Source: Cyprinodon diabolis
Taxonomy: Eukaryota > Chordata > Actinopteri > Cyprinodontiformes > Cyprinodontidae
Length of the DNA stretch: 64,000 bases
Reading direction: 5' to 3'
NCBI GenBank assembly: GCA_030533445.1
Contig: CM060066.1
Coordinates: 36,340,235 to 36,404,234, forward strand
Below the pieces are notes generated by a model. It saw nothing but the letters and a program-made list of their open reading frames with translations, was not told the DNA's origin and made no database searches. Position 1 is the stretch's first letter. Each line of letters opens with the position of its first letter. Positions 1 through 11,848 of the stretch are shown here, piece by piece. The translations under genes and the position numbers were made by a program.

Positions 1-329
1 GGGATATTACCTTTTTCACTCCCAGCTCTCTCCTTCAACTGTTTGAAGTTCTCCTTAAATTTCATGTTTTTTTCACTAATGTATTATTCACAGAACAGCT
101 GTCATTCATAATAAATGGACACTGGATTTTAATTATTTTATCAGAGCAGGAGGGGCTGAGCACAACGTGTGGGCACGCCACACTTCTCAGATTTTTAATT
201 CAAAATAAAAAAAAATTATTTTAATAATAAATTACTATTATTATTAAAAATAAATCCAATAAATCACACGTTTTGATTCCCTTTGACAGAAACGTGCAGT
301 CGGTCTATCAGTTGTAATGTTTGTTTTGG
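1..329. other. AT-rich sequence upstream of the CpG-rich block
   Basis: No gene or recognisable repeat is seen. The stretch is AT-rich, with a run of A/T trinucleotide-like sequence near 200-265. It ends where CpG dinucleotides become frequent. Confidence 0.5.
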
Positions 330-1020
330 TGCATGACAGGAAACGGTGATGACGTTTCACGGCAGCTTCAGTGCATTCTGGGTCTAACCCAACATGGCTG
401 CGCCCTTGCTGAAGCGCTGAAGAAGTGCCTCTCCGGAGATATTCCCGCGTCTGTGTTTAGTTTCCCAGAAACACTTCGGACAAAATCAGCTCGTGGGCTC
501 GCTGGTGCGCAGGACCCCCCTCGTCCATAAGTGTGGCCGTCTCCTCGCGCGGCTGTGGCAGACTGTCCGTGTGAAGATGGGCCTCGTCTCCAGCCCTGTC
601 CCATAGCAAAGAGCCCCGGGGAGAGGAGCCGCAGGTTCCCCTGCAAACACGCACCGGTCCAGCTCGCCTTTGACGGTTTCGACCTCCTCTACCGGCTTTG
701 GACGCTGCCCTACAGTTTCCTGACCAGGATAATCTGCACCACGGTGTCTGTCATCGTCCGGAGACGGAGAGCTTCTTCCCCATCCCGGGTTGGTCATCCC
801 ACCGCACCAAGGTCTGCATCCGCACGCTTCGCTAGCACCACTTAGCACCATTTCTGAACATCTGCTCCTTCTCCTTTATCTCTCTGCTCGTTTGCTGTGT
901 AAACTACAGGGAGGAGTCTTGATAGAAATAGCCTCGGTCAGTCACAGTGGAGCGGAGCAGCTAGTGGAGCTAACTGGATGCAGCCCGCAGCTTTTGCTTG
1001 GACAACTTTTACGAGGAGAT
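330..1020 (+). promoter_or_regulatory. CpG-rich block, candidate rptor promoter and 5' non-coding exon
   Basis: CpG dinucleotides are dense here and rare on both sides, as in a vertebrate CpG-island promoter. Motifs seen include a CRE-like TGACGTTT at 350-357, GCATTCTGGG at 373-382 (resembling part of a ZNF143/SBS-type site) and AACATGGCTGC at 391-401 (YY1/initiator-like). No TATA box is obvious. A short open frame at 394-420 would encode MAAPLLKR and could be an upstream ORF. The first coding exon of rptor, 6.7 kb downstream, lies in ordinary AT-rich DNA and is preceded by a splice acceptor, so a separate 5' exon is needed. This is the only CpG-rich block upstream. The link to rptor is inference: I could not choose a convincing donor site, and the block could serve another gene or run on the other strand. 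Confidence 0.45.
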
Positions 1021-1024
1021 AGCG

Positions 1025-1517
1025 CGGAGCACCATGATCACTGGTGCAAGGGAACACACAGCAACCCCCTCCCTTGCAATAAGAACTCGTTTAAACAATT
1101 GCAGGAAGCCATTACAAACAAATGACTTTAATTATGAAGCTTAAAAATAATGATCTTATGTGACCCCGAGTCTTTTTCAGATAAATCATAACCTTTTGGC
1201 AGAGAAGAAAATCAGCTGCCTGATATTATTTGCTTTGTCTTTCTAGCATGGAGCATCAGTTCTCTGATCATTGGTGCATTCAGCAGCCATTAATTTAGCT
1301 CATGCATTCCTCTCCACCCATTAAATATCCTTTTTATATTTTTTTTCAGTTATTTTTTTATGTTTTCTTTTAGTATAAACTGAGACTTTTTGTATCATGT
1401 GTTATCATTGTTGCAGTTTATCCCAGGGACCCCCCCCCCCCCCCAACAACATTGGCTGCAGAAATTAGCGCTTAAACTCAGCTGAACATATCGTGGATCG
1501 GTTAGACCGATGTCTAA
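1025..1517. other. Anonymous AT-rich sequence with a C15 tract
   Basis: No gene is seen. A homopolymer of about 15 C residues lies at 1430-1444. The stretch ends at the TAA target site of the next insertion. Confidence 0.5.
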
Positions 1518-2865
1518 AGGCCAATTTATGCTTCTGATGCATAGCCTCTGCAACCGTACAATCCTTACTATAAGTCGGATGTTCCAAAACCTGCTCAGAC
1601 CTCAAGCAGAAGTGCGCAGACAAAAAGCAGCTGTGAATGGTCCTTGGTATGCCTTTCCGGCTGTCTGTGTGGTCGTCTTTCTTAATTCGGCGCCGGGTCG
1701 TGCCATTTTTTTAATCGAGGAATAACAACAATGGATACTCTAGCCATCTCTGTGACTGTGATATCTTCCAGATGCGCCATTGTTGTTTTGGGAAATAAAC
1801 ACTTCCACTGACGCCAAAGAAGTTCTCGTGACTGTCTGCCGAAGTTCTAGCGAGTTCTCAAACACACAACAAATGTTGCTTGGGTCTGGTCGCGAACCAG
1901 TTTTGCTGGTATGCTTCTGCAACGTCGGTCTGGAATTTCGAGGGACGCATAGCAGTTTCCGCCAAAGTGCAAAGGGGAGCCTATTCGAGAACTCGAGAGA
2001 ACTTTAGCGGATATTCACAAGAACTTCGGTGGCGTGGGCGGGAGTGTTTATCTTCCAAAACAACAATGGCGTGTCCTCAAGATATCACGGTCACGGAGAT
2101 ATATCTGGAGTTGCTAGACATCGAAGAGGACCAGGTTCTGTTAATGGAGTTTGCAAAAAGAGTTGTTCCTTTTAGAAATGGCGCGCACTGAATCGAGAAG
2201 GACGACCACGCAGACAGCTGGAAAGGCTACCAAGGACCAATCACAGCTGCTGTTTGTCCGTGCACCTCACCTTGAGGTCTGCGCGGGTTTGTAACCGTCC
2301 TACGCGTAATCAGGATTTTTTTGAGATGCGCGACGACGGTTTCAGAGCCTCTGCGCGGGGACGTGGTCAAGCATAGAGACAGATTGGACAGTTGCAGAGG
2401 CTATGCGACAGAAGCATAAATTGGCCTTTAGACTTCTGCAACCGCACACATCAAATGTCTCTTACATCCGGTCGCGAACCAGTTTACTGGTATGCTTCTG
2501 CAACGTTGGTCTGGAATTTCTAGGGATGCGCAGCAGTTTCCGCCAGAATGCAAGGGGGAGCCTATTCGAGAACTCGCGGGAATGTTTATTTTCGAAAACA
2601 ACAATGGCGCATCTGCAAGATATCCCGGTCATGGAGATGTATCTGGAGTTGCTAGACATGGAAGAGGAACAGGTTCTGTTAATGGAGTTGGCAAAAAGAC
2701 AAAGGAGGACGTGTAGGTTGTCCGTTACAGTTGTTCCTGGGTTTTTAAAAATGGCGCGCCCTGGCACCGAAACGAGAAGGATGACCACACAGACAGCTGG
2801 AAAGGCACACACAGAGACGGATTTGACGGTTGCAGAGGCTATGCGTCAGAAGCATAAATTGGCCT
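1518..2865. mobile_element. Compound Harbinger-type insertion with TAA target duplication
   Basis: The insertion is flanked by TAA at 1515-1517 and 2866-2868. Its ends are inverted: AGGCCAATTTATGCTTCTG on the left, and its complement ending in TTGGCCT on the right. A 3-bp TWA target duplication with such ends is typical of the PIF/Harbinger superfamily. There are two units. Unit 1 (about 1518-2427) is a foldback: its left arm (about 1518-1807) is the inverted copy of its right arm (about 2035-2427). Unit 2 (about 2428-2865) is a direct copy whose left terminus is missing. A solo relative lies at 14100-14323. Superfamily assignment is by target site and ends, with no intact transposase. Confidence 0.7.
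2604..2860 (+). pseudogene. N-terminal transposase-like fragment inside the Harbinger-type unit 2
   Basis: An ATG at 2604 opens a frame beginning MAHLQDIPVMEMYLELLDME, followed by an acidic-hydrophobic stretch (EEEQVLLMELAKRQRR). The frame runs through the right terminus of the element and out into flanking DNA before stopping at 2933, so the end is not a natural C-terminus. Unit 1 carries a diverged copy of the same start on its right arm near 2069 (MACPQDITVTEIYLELLD), and its left arm carries the same segment inverted. Conservation of this peptide between units suggests a former coding exon. Calling it the start of a Harbinger transposase or its partner protein is inference from the host element, because no catalytic part is present. 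Confidence 0.4.
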
Positions 2866-2868
2866 TAA

Positions 2869-5800
2869 GTAATTGGTGTCAGCATCAGCCTAAAAACAGC
2901 CCTATTTTTTTGATCTTTAGTCTTTCTCAATAGTTTTTTTTAGAATCTCTTAGGGTCTCTGAGATCAGTTTTCTCCATCTTTAATTTTAGCATGCATTTC
3001 CTTTCCACATCTTGCAATATATTTGATTCCTTTCTGATTCTAAAAACAATAAATAATTTGCTATCTTCTAAAAACCTTTCATGGCATTTGATTCCTATGG
3101 AATAAATAGGCCTCAGTGACATTAGGAAAACATTGCCAGATTCATTAAGAGTTATGAAGTAAAAGCACCACATGAAACATTGCACCCATATACGTTCTTT
3201 GCCATTGTGATATTGTACCCATAGATAATGCGTTGAAAACATACTTTTCTAAAAATTAAGAAATATCTCTAAGCAAGGTTATTAATTATAGAGATCAACA
3301 AATCGTATAAGGACTCACATTATTGTTCTTGTTTAATTTAAGTCAGATTTCAAAAACTGTACTTGTTTTTCCTCCTCTGATTCGGCTTGTGATCTCTGTT
3401 GGGTTAATTGACTGAAGCCTTTAGGATTGAGACCCATCACCCATCTAATAACAACTCCCTCAGATCTCTGCTTCTGCATGTGATGTATTGGAGTCACATG
3501 ACCACATTGTTACTACACTGACTAAAAATAGATGGAAAATTACTCAGAATAATTGATGATGGAACATCCTGTGTGAACAAAAGTACTTTTTTGCGACCAA
3601 GAAAGTTAGGATTGAATATTTTTTCTCCACAATGATGATCTAGCAGCTAAATTGATCTTCACAGTGATATTTATGTTAGTCGTCTACTACCTTTTTTCTC
3701 ACAGTTTGTCATACACAGTGTCACACCTATACTATGAGGGGATAATGCACCAATGGTCTACCTATGAATGTGGTCTGGGCTGAACATAGGGCTGGGCGAT
3801 ATGCCTAGAAATAAAATCTCTGATTATTTTATTTAGTTTTTTTTTTTTTTGTATTTCAATTTATAATTTTTTTCAGACCTCATCCTTAAAAAGGAAAGCA
3901 ACAGCAAGGTGACTTCATTGAAGTACGTGTTACTGGGTAGCTCTTATCTGCTTTCTACTGTTTTAATCATATTTATAAACCACATCTTCTCTATGGTACA
4001 TATGGGCACCATGTCTTTTTGTGGAAAGCAACTATTTCAGCGATTGTTCTTCACTGTTCCCCTTTCCTGTGATATGCGATAACTTGTGCAATAGATTCAG
4101 CTACAGTGTGCTGTTTTTTAGAAGTAGTCTGTTGGTCAGTTTGGCTTTGTTCATCTTGGAGAAATTAGCCTTTTTTTTCAGATTCGACTGGACGCCTCTG
4201 TTTGAGGTGTTGGAAAAGGTTTGTGCCGGCTGTCTTTGACTGCAATGGTATTTAGGCAAATGTTGCAGCATAGGGTCTCAGACAACCCATTCCAGTTCCA
4301 AACAACAGACGACACATTCCTGCACCAAAAAACGGCAAATTAACTTATTAAATACATTTTTGCCCTGGCTTAGCTGAACAAGATGGCAATCAGTGCAGGT
4401 CGAATGGAAACTGCCAAGTTGCATTGTTAATTAGGGGTCCAATAATTGCAAATGTTTAAAAATACTGACCTGATTTTGGCCAATAGTGTATATTTTTTAT
4501 ATTGTTGGTTTGTAATTGACACTGTTGGGTCATAATAACCTTTTAATGTTAGAATCTTAAGTTTATTGAAAACCCTTAAAGGACAGCTCACTCCCAAATC
4601 TTTTTTTTTTTGGCTAATAAACTGTGTACATCAGTGCTGCATTGTGCTGTCTGTCCCATCTATTAATTGGACTATTTTCTTCACATTTGTAGCAATCATT
4701 GGTTTAGGAGTATTTACTAGTTATTTTTAGTGTTGACTTCCTCAATATTGTGACCTCATCCAGAGAAACTGACATCAGAGGCTCTGCCCTGAACAGCTCT
4801 GCTGACTCTCTTCTCCTACTTACATGGTTTCGCTTTTGGAGCATCAATCAATTTTTTAATCAAACAATGTTGAAATTTAATTTTTTTATGACCCAGTGAC
4901 ATAAAGGTAATGTCAAATCGTAATAAAACACTAAAAAGATGACACACACTTTTTTAATCCAATTTTAATGCTTTTTCTGTTTTTAGCAACTCTATAACGT
5001 AGGAAAAAGAGAATATTAGGCTATTAGCCGGAATGAAGTTCTGACATTGTGATAACCCTTAGCAACAATTTCATGGTATTTAATGCCTCAATTAAGAAAG
5101 AAAGGGGAAATGAGAGATGGTGCTAAATTATGGGCTGATCTTCAGCATCATCTCTGTAGCCATACTCAACTTTAATTGTCAGTTTAAGACGTTTTTAGAT
5201 CTGAAATTCCACTCCCTTAAAGGATCTCACTCTGCTTTTCATAGTCTTTTGCACTAATTCCGTTATTAGGCTCTAGTGACCCTTTGTTAGAGTTAGTATT
5301 TTTATTTATCAAGAGTGTTTGGTACAGATATTTAGGTATGATCCCTATGTGAGCCTTATGTCCAAGGAGGGGGCCATTAGAGCAGAGTTCCTTTGTCGGC
5401 TCAAACATGAAAATGAAGCTACCGAAGCCTCTTATCCAAAATTCCAACCTAAACTAACTTCTCCAGGGTTTGGGAATCTCTAGAACCAGCTACTTAAATC
5501 AGTATAATTTTTGGACCTCTGGCCTCCCTTGCAGAATGTTCCCCCATTTGCTCTGTTTATAGTGAATACAGTTGGGAGAAATCCTCTCCCTCCATGATTG
5601 CGCCACTGTCAGGCCATCAGTCAGTCACAGCCGAGGCCTCTTCCAGCCCTGATCCCCCCCCTTGCTTGTCACCTGGTTCACCGAGCACTGCCTCCATAAC
5701 GAGCACTTTTCACATATTATAAATGAGTGCAAAGAAGGCCCTGGTCCTGCTTGACTTGTTCTTTAAACGATCCTAGTGAAACAATAAAAACATTATTTTT

Positions 5801-7723
5801 TTGCACAAGGTAGACCTCTTACATATATATGATGGGGCTTAGAGCATCGACAATGGATGGATGGCAGGGGTAGATAAGATTGTAGCTAAGATGGTGGATA
5901 AGATTGTTTCCCCATGTTAGTATCTGCTGATTGCCCATCACCCAAAAATATGGCAATTGGTGCAGATTGATCAGAGGACCAATGGAAGGAAGCAAATTGT
6001 ATTTAACAGCTGAGCCTGTAAAAGAACAACACTGCATAAAGATCTCTATTAAAACTCAAATTAAACCCTAAATAAGTTTTCATGGTTTAGTTAAAAAAAC
6101 GCAATCTTTAATTATCTGACCGGAATTTGAACATTTCAGAACAATTGAATATCTTGCAGAAAGTATATGATAGGTGGGCTAATTGGTTGCGAAATATCTG
6201 CAATACAGTGGGTTTGGTGTCAGTTGTCTTTTTTTTTTAGCGTGTGTTTTGATTGCAGACTAAAAAGCATGACTTATAAACATCATAGAAAAATAGGATT
6301 GTAGAAGTTGTAAAAAGCAGACGTTGGAAATGAGTGACCTCAGTATTCTCAGGACTTTTACTGGTGTACAAACGGCGTGGTGTGTCCAGACAGGCTGCAG
6401 TCATTTCTGAAGCTAAGTGGAAAAATGTGATGCTGTAAGTCAAGAGTTAAAGCTAAACTGGATGGTCTATTTCTATCAGACCTATGTGATAGAATAAAAT
6501 AAAGATTTGAATTAACTGATCTGAATACGGTATAGCTTAATGAAATTAATGGTTTCTTAAAGCAGAATATTTCTGTTTATTAAAGAAAGAAATGTTCTAA
6601 TACAAAGTGATTGCTTTGGGAAATTCCTTGTGGTTGGTTTTATTTTACATTTATAATGTAGAGAAGACCGATACATTGGCAGGACGCGTTTGTTTTCTTC
6701 TATCGAATGTTCAGCAGTCATGCATTGCTGCTACTTCCATTTTCTGTCCATTCTTGATATTTCTTTTGACTTGTTTTTTGGTCAAACTAATGCTTGTGCA
6801 ACATTTATTATTATGTCATCTTTTTCCTGTAAATGGAGGAAGGAAAAGCAATATCGTCTCCAACAGTCGGCCCACAAATATCAGCAGCACACTTAGTGGA
6901 TCAAGGTGGTATCAAAATAATCAGCATCAGCCTTTAAAAATCATGTTTACTTTTCTTTTTTTTCCACAAAAAGTTGACCAGATTTATTTATTCTTTTTTT
7001 TTTTTTTGTTTGGTTTTTGCGAGCATATAACAAAGAAAGGTCTAATCTTTTTACTGTTTGTTTTGTTTTCAACGTATACCGAGTCCTTTATTTTCTTTTT
7101 AAATTAGAAGTGAGGTCAAAAATTGTTCAGAAAGAAAGTTGGACAGTGTTTCAAGAAGGAATAGGTAAAGAAGATATAATCAGTAACCTTATCTATTCTT
7201 TAAAGTCGTGTTTTTCCTGTAGGGATTTTTGAGCTTTTTTGGCAGATACCCGATCCTGCTGTGATGACTTCCAGTCATTTTAAGTCTGGCTTTGTTGTGC
7301 AATAGTGTCCCTTAACCTGCTGGGGTGTTGTTAGTGCTCACATGCTTTGTGGTGGAATCATGACAGGAAACTTGTCCAAGTGATGATGACCAATGAGCAG
7401 AAACAGCAAACAGATTTATGGTTAACAACAAAGAAAAATGTCTTCATTTGAAATTGCACAGGTATTAAGGGGGATACCAAGATTTGTTATTAGGTGAAGC
7501 TTAAGGACACAACGGAAGATATGATCGGGCCTTTTCACAGCTGGAGCATACATCATGTTTATTCTGGTCATGACTAGTTTTAATGGAGGTATACGGATCA
7601 GTCACTGAGAATTGATTAAAGATGCTTTGAGATGTTTTCCAATAGATTCTAATGCATATTTGTACAATAATTCTCTGCAGACCACAGAAGCTCATCACAT
7701 CTGTTGCATTTAACCCCTTTTAG
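2869..7723. other. Anonymous 5' region, probably first (non-coding) rptor intron
   Basis: No exon is recognised. Single transposon ends are visible: TAGGGCTGGGCGATATGC near 3788 (a hAT-like end without a partner) and AAAGGACAGCTCACTCCC near 4578 (end of a common fish MITE type, from memory). Open frames such as that at 6607-7107 are T-rich low-complexity sequence and show no domain. The region ends at the acceptor TTTAACCCCTTTTAG before 7724. Confidence 0.5.
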
Positions 7724-7736
7724 GGCCCTGATGAAA

Positions 7737-7898
7737 ATGGACTCGGAGCTGCTTCATTCCCCAGCCGTGGGGCTGACTGAGGAAGAGGAGGCAGACATGA
7801 ATGACTGGAAACTTCCCTTGACCTTCATGAAGAAAAGGCACTTGGAGAAGATCGAGGGCTCCAAGGCGTTAGCGCAGAGCTGGAGGATGAAAGACAGG
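7737..7898 (+). CDS. rptor: rptor coding exon 1 (raptor residues 1-54)
   Basis: Raptor is the scaffold subunit of mTORC1. It recruits TOS-motif substrates such as S6K1 and 4E-BP1 and links the kinase to Rag GTPases at the lysosome. This exon encodes 54 residues starting MDSELLHSPAVGL, with an acidic EEEEAD stretch, then DWKLPLTFMKKRH, EKIEGSKALAQSWRMKDR. It differs from remembered vertebrate raptor at only a few positions. The acceptor TTTTAG ends at 7723, so 7724-7736 is 5' UTR. The donor is AGG|GTAAAG at 7898/7899, phase 0. Two ATGs are available, at 7731 and 7737. I chose 7737 because it aligns with the known N-terminus and has A at -3 and G at +4. Starting at 7731 would add Met-Lys. The open frame continues past the donor only by chance. 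Confidence 0.95.
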
Positions 7899-8919
7899 GT
7901 AAAGTGCTTGCTTGTTTACGTCTGGGTTACCATAGCAGGGCCAGAGCTTTATAGTCTACAGAGGAAAGCCTCCATGTTCAGAGAACAAGTTAGAAGATGA
8001 AGAGTTCACCACTCGATAAAGATTACCCTAACACAAATGAAAAGAAACATTGAGTTGCTGCTATAATAGCAGTTTTGGAATGCAGATGTATACTCTGTTT
8101 TAGTCAACCTAAAAAAAAACATAAAATAAACTAATGATTAATGAGGACCAATGAGACTCAATGTTTTAATGGATCCTGCAAGAGACTAAAAAATTTTAGC
8201 TGTAAATAAATTCTGTCTTTTTTTCCTTATTGAAAAAAATTTTTATCAGTGGATGTGATTCAAAATGGAAAATAGACTTTTTTAATCCATAGCTGAACAT
8301 ATTTCCAGAGTCCCATCATCATTAGGTGGAACAACACCAGTAGCAGACTGGGTAGAGTGGGTGCACCCTGTACTCAGGCTGTCAGCCCTCAACCCAGCTA
8401 TCAACGATTCAGCTCCAAGTTCAGGCCAGTTAATCCAAGTTCTTCCTCCTCTCTATGCCTGCTTTCCTGTCTAATATCTGTCGAAAAACCAACTAGTGGC
8501 ACCAAAAAGGACTCTGACTGCATCCTTCAACCTGCAGTGATTGTGATTGTGGAACCAATCTTTCCACAGCTTCTTTATACAACATTACATCTTTACATTA
8601 TTATTTTCTGTGGACACTGACAGTAGTAAAATCCCTTAACCCAAATAAAGGTGCATATAATGGATACAGAGGTTGGTGGCTACTTTCCTTCTAATTAATG
8701 ATTTGTAAGAATTTTGGCCTTTTTCCCCCATTTTTGTTCCCTTTTTTACCAGATACTTATTCAGATAAAGACACTTTTCTCATAACCTGGTATTTTACTT
8801 ATAGAACCCCTCAGAAAATGTCTTTTGATTTGTCATTTTAGTTTTAGGACGAAAAAAATTTGATAGAACTCCTTTTGACCACTTTTAATGCATATTTTTT
8901 CACGCAAAGTTACGCAGTA
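7899..8919. other. Start of rptor intron 1
   Basis: AT-rich intronic sequence. No other gene or clear repeat is recognised before the long-TIR element. Confidence 0.6.
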
Positions 8920-9918
8920 TGGAGGACCAGCTCTACCATATTTAAAAATAAATACAGAAATAAATAAATGCTCAATAAATAAATAAGCATACAATTAATC
9001 CCCCCAAAAAATACAATAAATAAATAAATAAATGTAGGTAGAAAGTAAGTTATACAGTGAGAGATAAATGTATATATATCTCTTAATTAGCTTCTTTATT
9101 TATTTACCTTTGTAATAATTACCTTATTTATTTATGTGTATGTTATAATGTTTTTGTCTTTTTTATTCTTCCTTTGTAATTTTTTACCCTATTTATTTCT
9201 TCAATGCTATTTATGTCTGCCTGTCGTTTTTAAATACCTGTATGCATTTCTGCCTCTTTATTGAAATGAGGAAGGGTTGACTTCTGCACATTGGTTGGAT
9301 AGCATTTATGCCAGCGGCCACAGTCACAACAAAAATGGCTACCTACGTTGAAGTTGTCAGTGAGCTGAGGCATTTAACAACTGTTTTTGATAAAATGCTA
9401 ACGTTATAAGTATAGACTTTATTATTTTTTGTTTGGACGTCTGTTTCAGTTAGCGGCACACATGGAAACAGATGTCGACAATGTAGTTTTTCAGAATCTG
9501 GAGGAAGCAGCTCATCTTCTTAACTCACAGAACTCAGGGTATTAAGTTAAAAGTTCTCTTTTCTGTTGCAGTTGTTCAAGAAAAGTACGTTTTAAGATAA
9601 TTTAAGGAAGAACATTATACTTTTAAGCGTCACTATATGGTCCAATTACTGATTTAATGCGTCATTTAAAAAAAAGTTTCCAAAGTTGAGAGGCTGCGGC
9701 AACCAGCGGAGCTCCGAGGGTAACGGCAACCAGGTTTAACTCTCGCCCGTCTGTAGCAGCCCTATCTCGGCATAGCCGCTTGTGAATGACAGTGGCTATG
9801 GTGGTGATTTTTTTTTTTAGTTTGGCAAAATGTTCATTTGATTTGTGTATATCTGACTGTGTTAATTATTATTCCCCCACCAAATGAAAAAAGTCAGAAT
9901 TTATTATAATCTAGAGAC

Positions 9919-11186
9919 TAGGGCTGCAACAACGAATCGATAAAATCGATAAAAATCGACTTTTAAAAGCGTTGGCAACAAATTTTATCATCGATTAGTT
10001 GTGTCACAAGATTAATGCGTCATCCGCCGCCGTCGTCATCACTGCCACTCGATTGAAACGGGGGAAGAAAAAAAAATACGGCAGAGCTAGCCAGCGTCGC
10101 AGGTGAGCAAAGGCTGTTTTCAAAAGGCAGAAACGTCAACTGTTCTAACGCAAGCTGCGTCTCAATTTGCAGACAGCCTGTGCTTTGTAAAGCGAAAAAA
10201 GTCGTAACATGCAACTTTTATAAAAACAAATGAACATGGCACGGAAGCACCACTGTTATGATGCAGCACCTGAAAAGGAAACACATTGGAGCCTTTGATG
10301 GCAGTGAGGAGAGCTGATCAGCAGGATGAGTAACCATGTTTGTTTCGTTTTAAAGTGGGGAAACGTAACGTTAGTTTCTCAGGTAGCTCATCTGATGCTT
10401 TCCTTACCGTGTTAGTAGGTTACAGACAGTGATAAGGTTGGCTACTTATTTACTTTTAATTTCATTTGAATTAGCTTAAGCAGCGTTTATATTTACTTTA
10501 TAAATAAATTAACTTGCAAATTATGAGGGCAAGGCTTTTAAAGTTTAAATCTTCTGGCAAAGATAAAGAAAAGAAGATCCTGCAATTTATGGAAGTAAAG
10601 CAGAATAAAATCCAGCAAGATCAGTAATATGTCAATTAATTATATGCCACATTTCCATGTAAATATCTGTCTTTGGAGGATGTGTTTTTTAGCACCCCTA
10701 GTTCTCTCATTTTTATTCCAAATACAATTTATATTTTGAATCACAGGGCTATTTTTATCTCTATGGTTCAGTATTTTCTCAAGTAGCAACGTTAACTGCT
10801 ATACTTTCCTGTCTTAAAAGGCAGAACTCTTCTAGTCAAAAAAACTAATTTGTTGAAATGGGGGGACCTATTGTTTGAACCCCTTAGGGGCTTTTAAAAA
10901 CAAAAATGTCTTTTTTTGCACTTTATGAAACAAAGTACCCTATATTTTGTGGATGTACAGCTACATTTCTCAGGAAAGTTTGCGTAGTTTTCTCACAAAC
11001 ATTTATTTTTCATATTGCACCAGTACAGTTAATGAGCAACCTGTGTGCTTGTTTGTTCTGTCTAAAATGTTTATTCTGGAATAAAGAGGTTAATATAAAA
11101 AATATTTTTTGTCCGATTCATTGATCAATCGAAAAAATAATCGGCCGATTCATCGATTTTTAAAATAATCGTTAGTTGCAGCCCTA
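9919..11186 (+). mobile_element. hAT-type non-autonomous element, copy A of a three-copy family
   Basis: The ends are TAGGGCTGCAACAACGAATC and the complement of TAGGGCTGCAACTAACGATT. The flanking 8-mers are ctagagac (9911-9918) and ctagggac (11187-11194), an 8-bp target duplication with one change, diagnostic of hAT elements. It is closely similar along most of its length to copies B (33454-34748, same strand) and C (42725-43926, opposite strand). It carries a dead BED-finger exon (see 10165-10317) and no further transposase. Confidence 0.9.
10165..10317 (+). pseudogene. Decayed BED zinc-finger exon of hAT copy A
   Basis: In one frame the sequence reads ...LCKAKKVVTCNFYKNK, then a TGA, then TWHGSTTVMMQHLKRKH, then IGAFDGSEES and a stop at about 10317. 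The C-x2-C and H-x4-H spacing with the GSTT core is that of a BED finger, the DNA-binding domain at the start of hAT transposases. The second cysteine is Tyr here. The internal TGA is shared with copies B and C. Confidence 0.65.
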
Positions 11187-11848
11187 CTAGGGACTATTAA
11201 TAACAGGAGGTGACCAGCCGAGCATGTAGTGACGTTATCAGTACGCTTCTGTTCCAATTTACCCAGATTTATGCTGCGTGCTCCCGTTCTCCCAGAGTCC
11301 AGACTTTCCTGGGTTCTTCTCAAGAACATACTTGGGGAGAACACGAGTCTGTACTCGTGTTCTTATGAATTGAGAAACAGCCATTGACTTCAGACTCTCT
11401 TCTCCTCCTGTAAACCGATGCAGTAAAATGCTAACCAACCAATGGGCAGAAGTTGACCCTCTTAGACACACCCCTTCACCATTTGCATAATGAGGCAGAA
11501 ATGCATACAGAAATCTAAAAACGACAAATAGAGTTTAAGAAATAAATAGGGTAAAAAAAATACAAAGGAAGAATAAAACAGACAAAAATGTTATAACATG
11601 TACATAAATAAATAATTAAAAAAAAGGTAATTAATAAATAAAGTTAAAAATAATAACGGACAAGAAATAAATAATAAAGAAGCTAATTATGATATATATA
11701 TATATACATATATATATCATATGTCTCATTGTATAATTTAATTTCTACTTACATTTATTTGTTTATTGTATTTTTAGGGGGAAAATAATTGTAAGCTTTT
11801 TTACTTATTTCTGTATTTATTTTTAAATATGGTAGTGATGGTCCTCCA

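Larger units (their letters stand above)
8920..11848. mobile_element. Long terminal-inverted-repeat DNA element with TA target, split by a nested hAT
   Basis: The ends are inverted copies: TGGAGGACCAGCTCTACCAT on the left, and a complement ending GGTCCTCCA on the right. TA dinucleotides flank both sides (8918-8919 and 11849-11850). The arms are long, about 8920-9303 and 11430-11848. They are rich in AAATAAATA-type repeats and include matching blocks such as TGCATTTCTGCCTC and its complement. The centre is interrupted by the hAT at 9919-11186. Without it the element would be about 1.66 kb. A TA duplication suggests the IS630/Tc1/mariner group, but no transposase is visible, so the class is uncertain. 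Confidence 0.7.

Noticed and set aside
4576..5220. Possible TTAA element between two TTAAAGGA sequences
   Set aside because: The sequences inside the two ends do not form inverted repeats, so only the left end resembles a known MITE.
6607..7107. 166-codon frame on the plus strand
   Set aside because: It is T-rich low-complexity sequence giving runs of Phe and Leu, with no domain, splice context or conservation signal.
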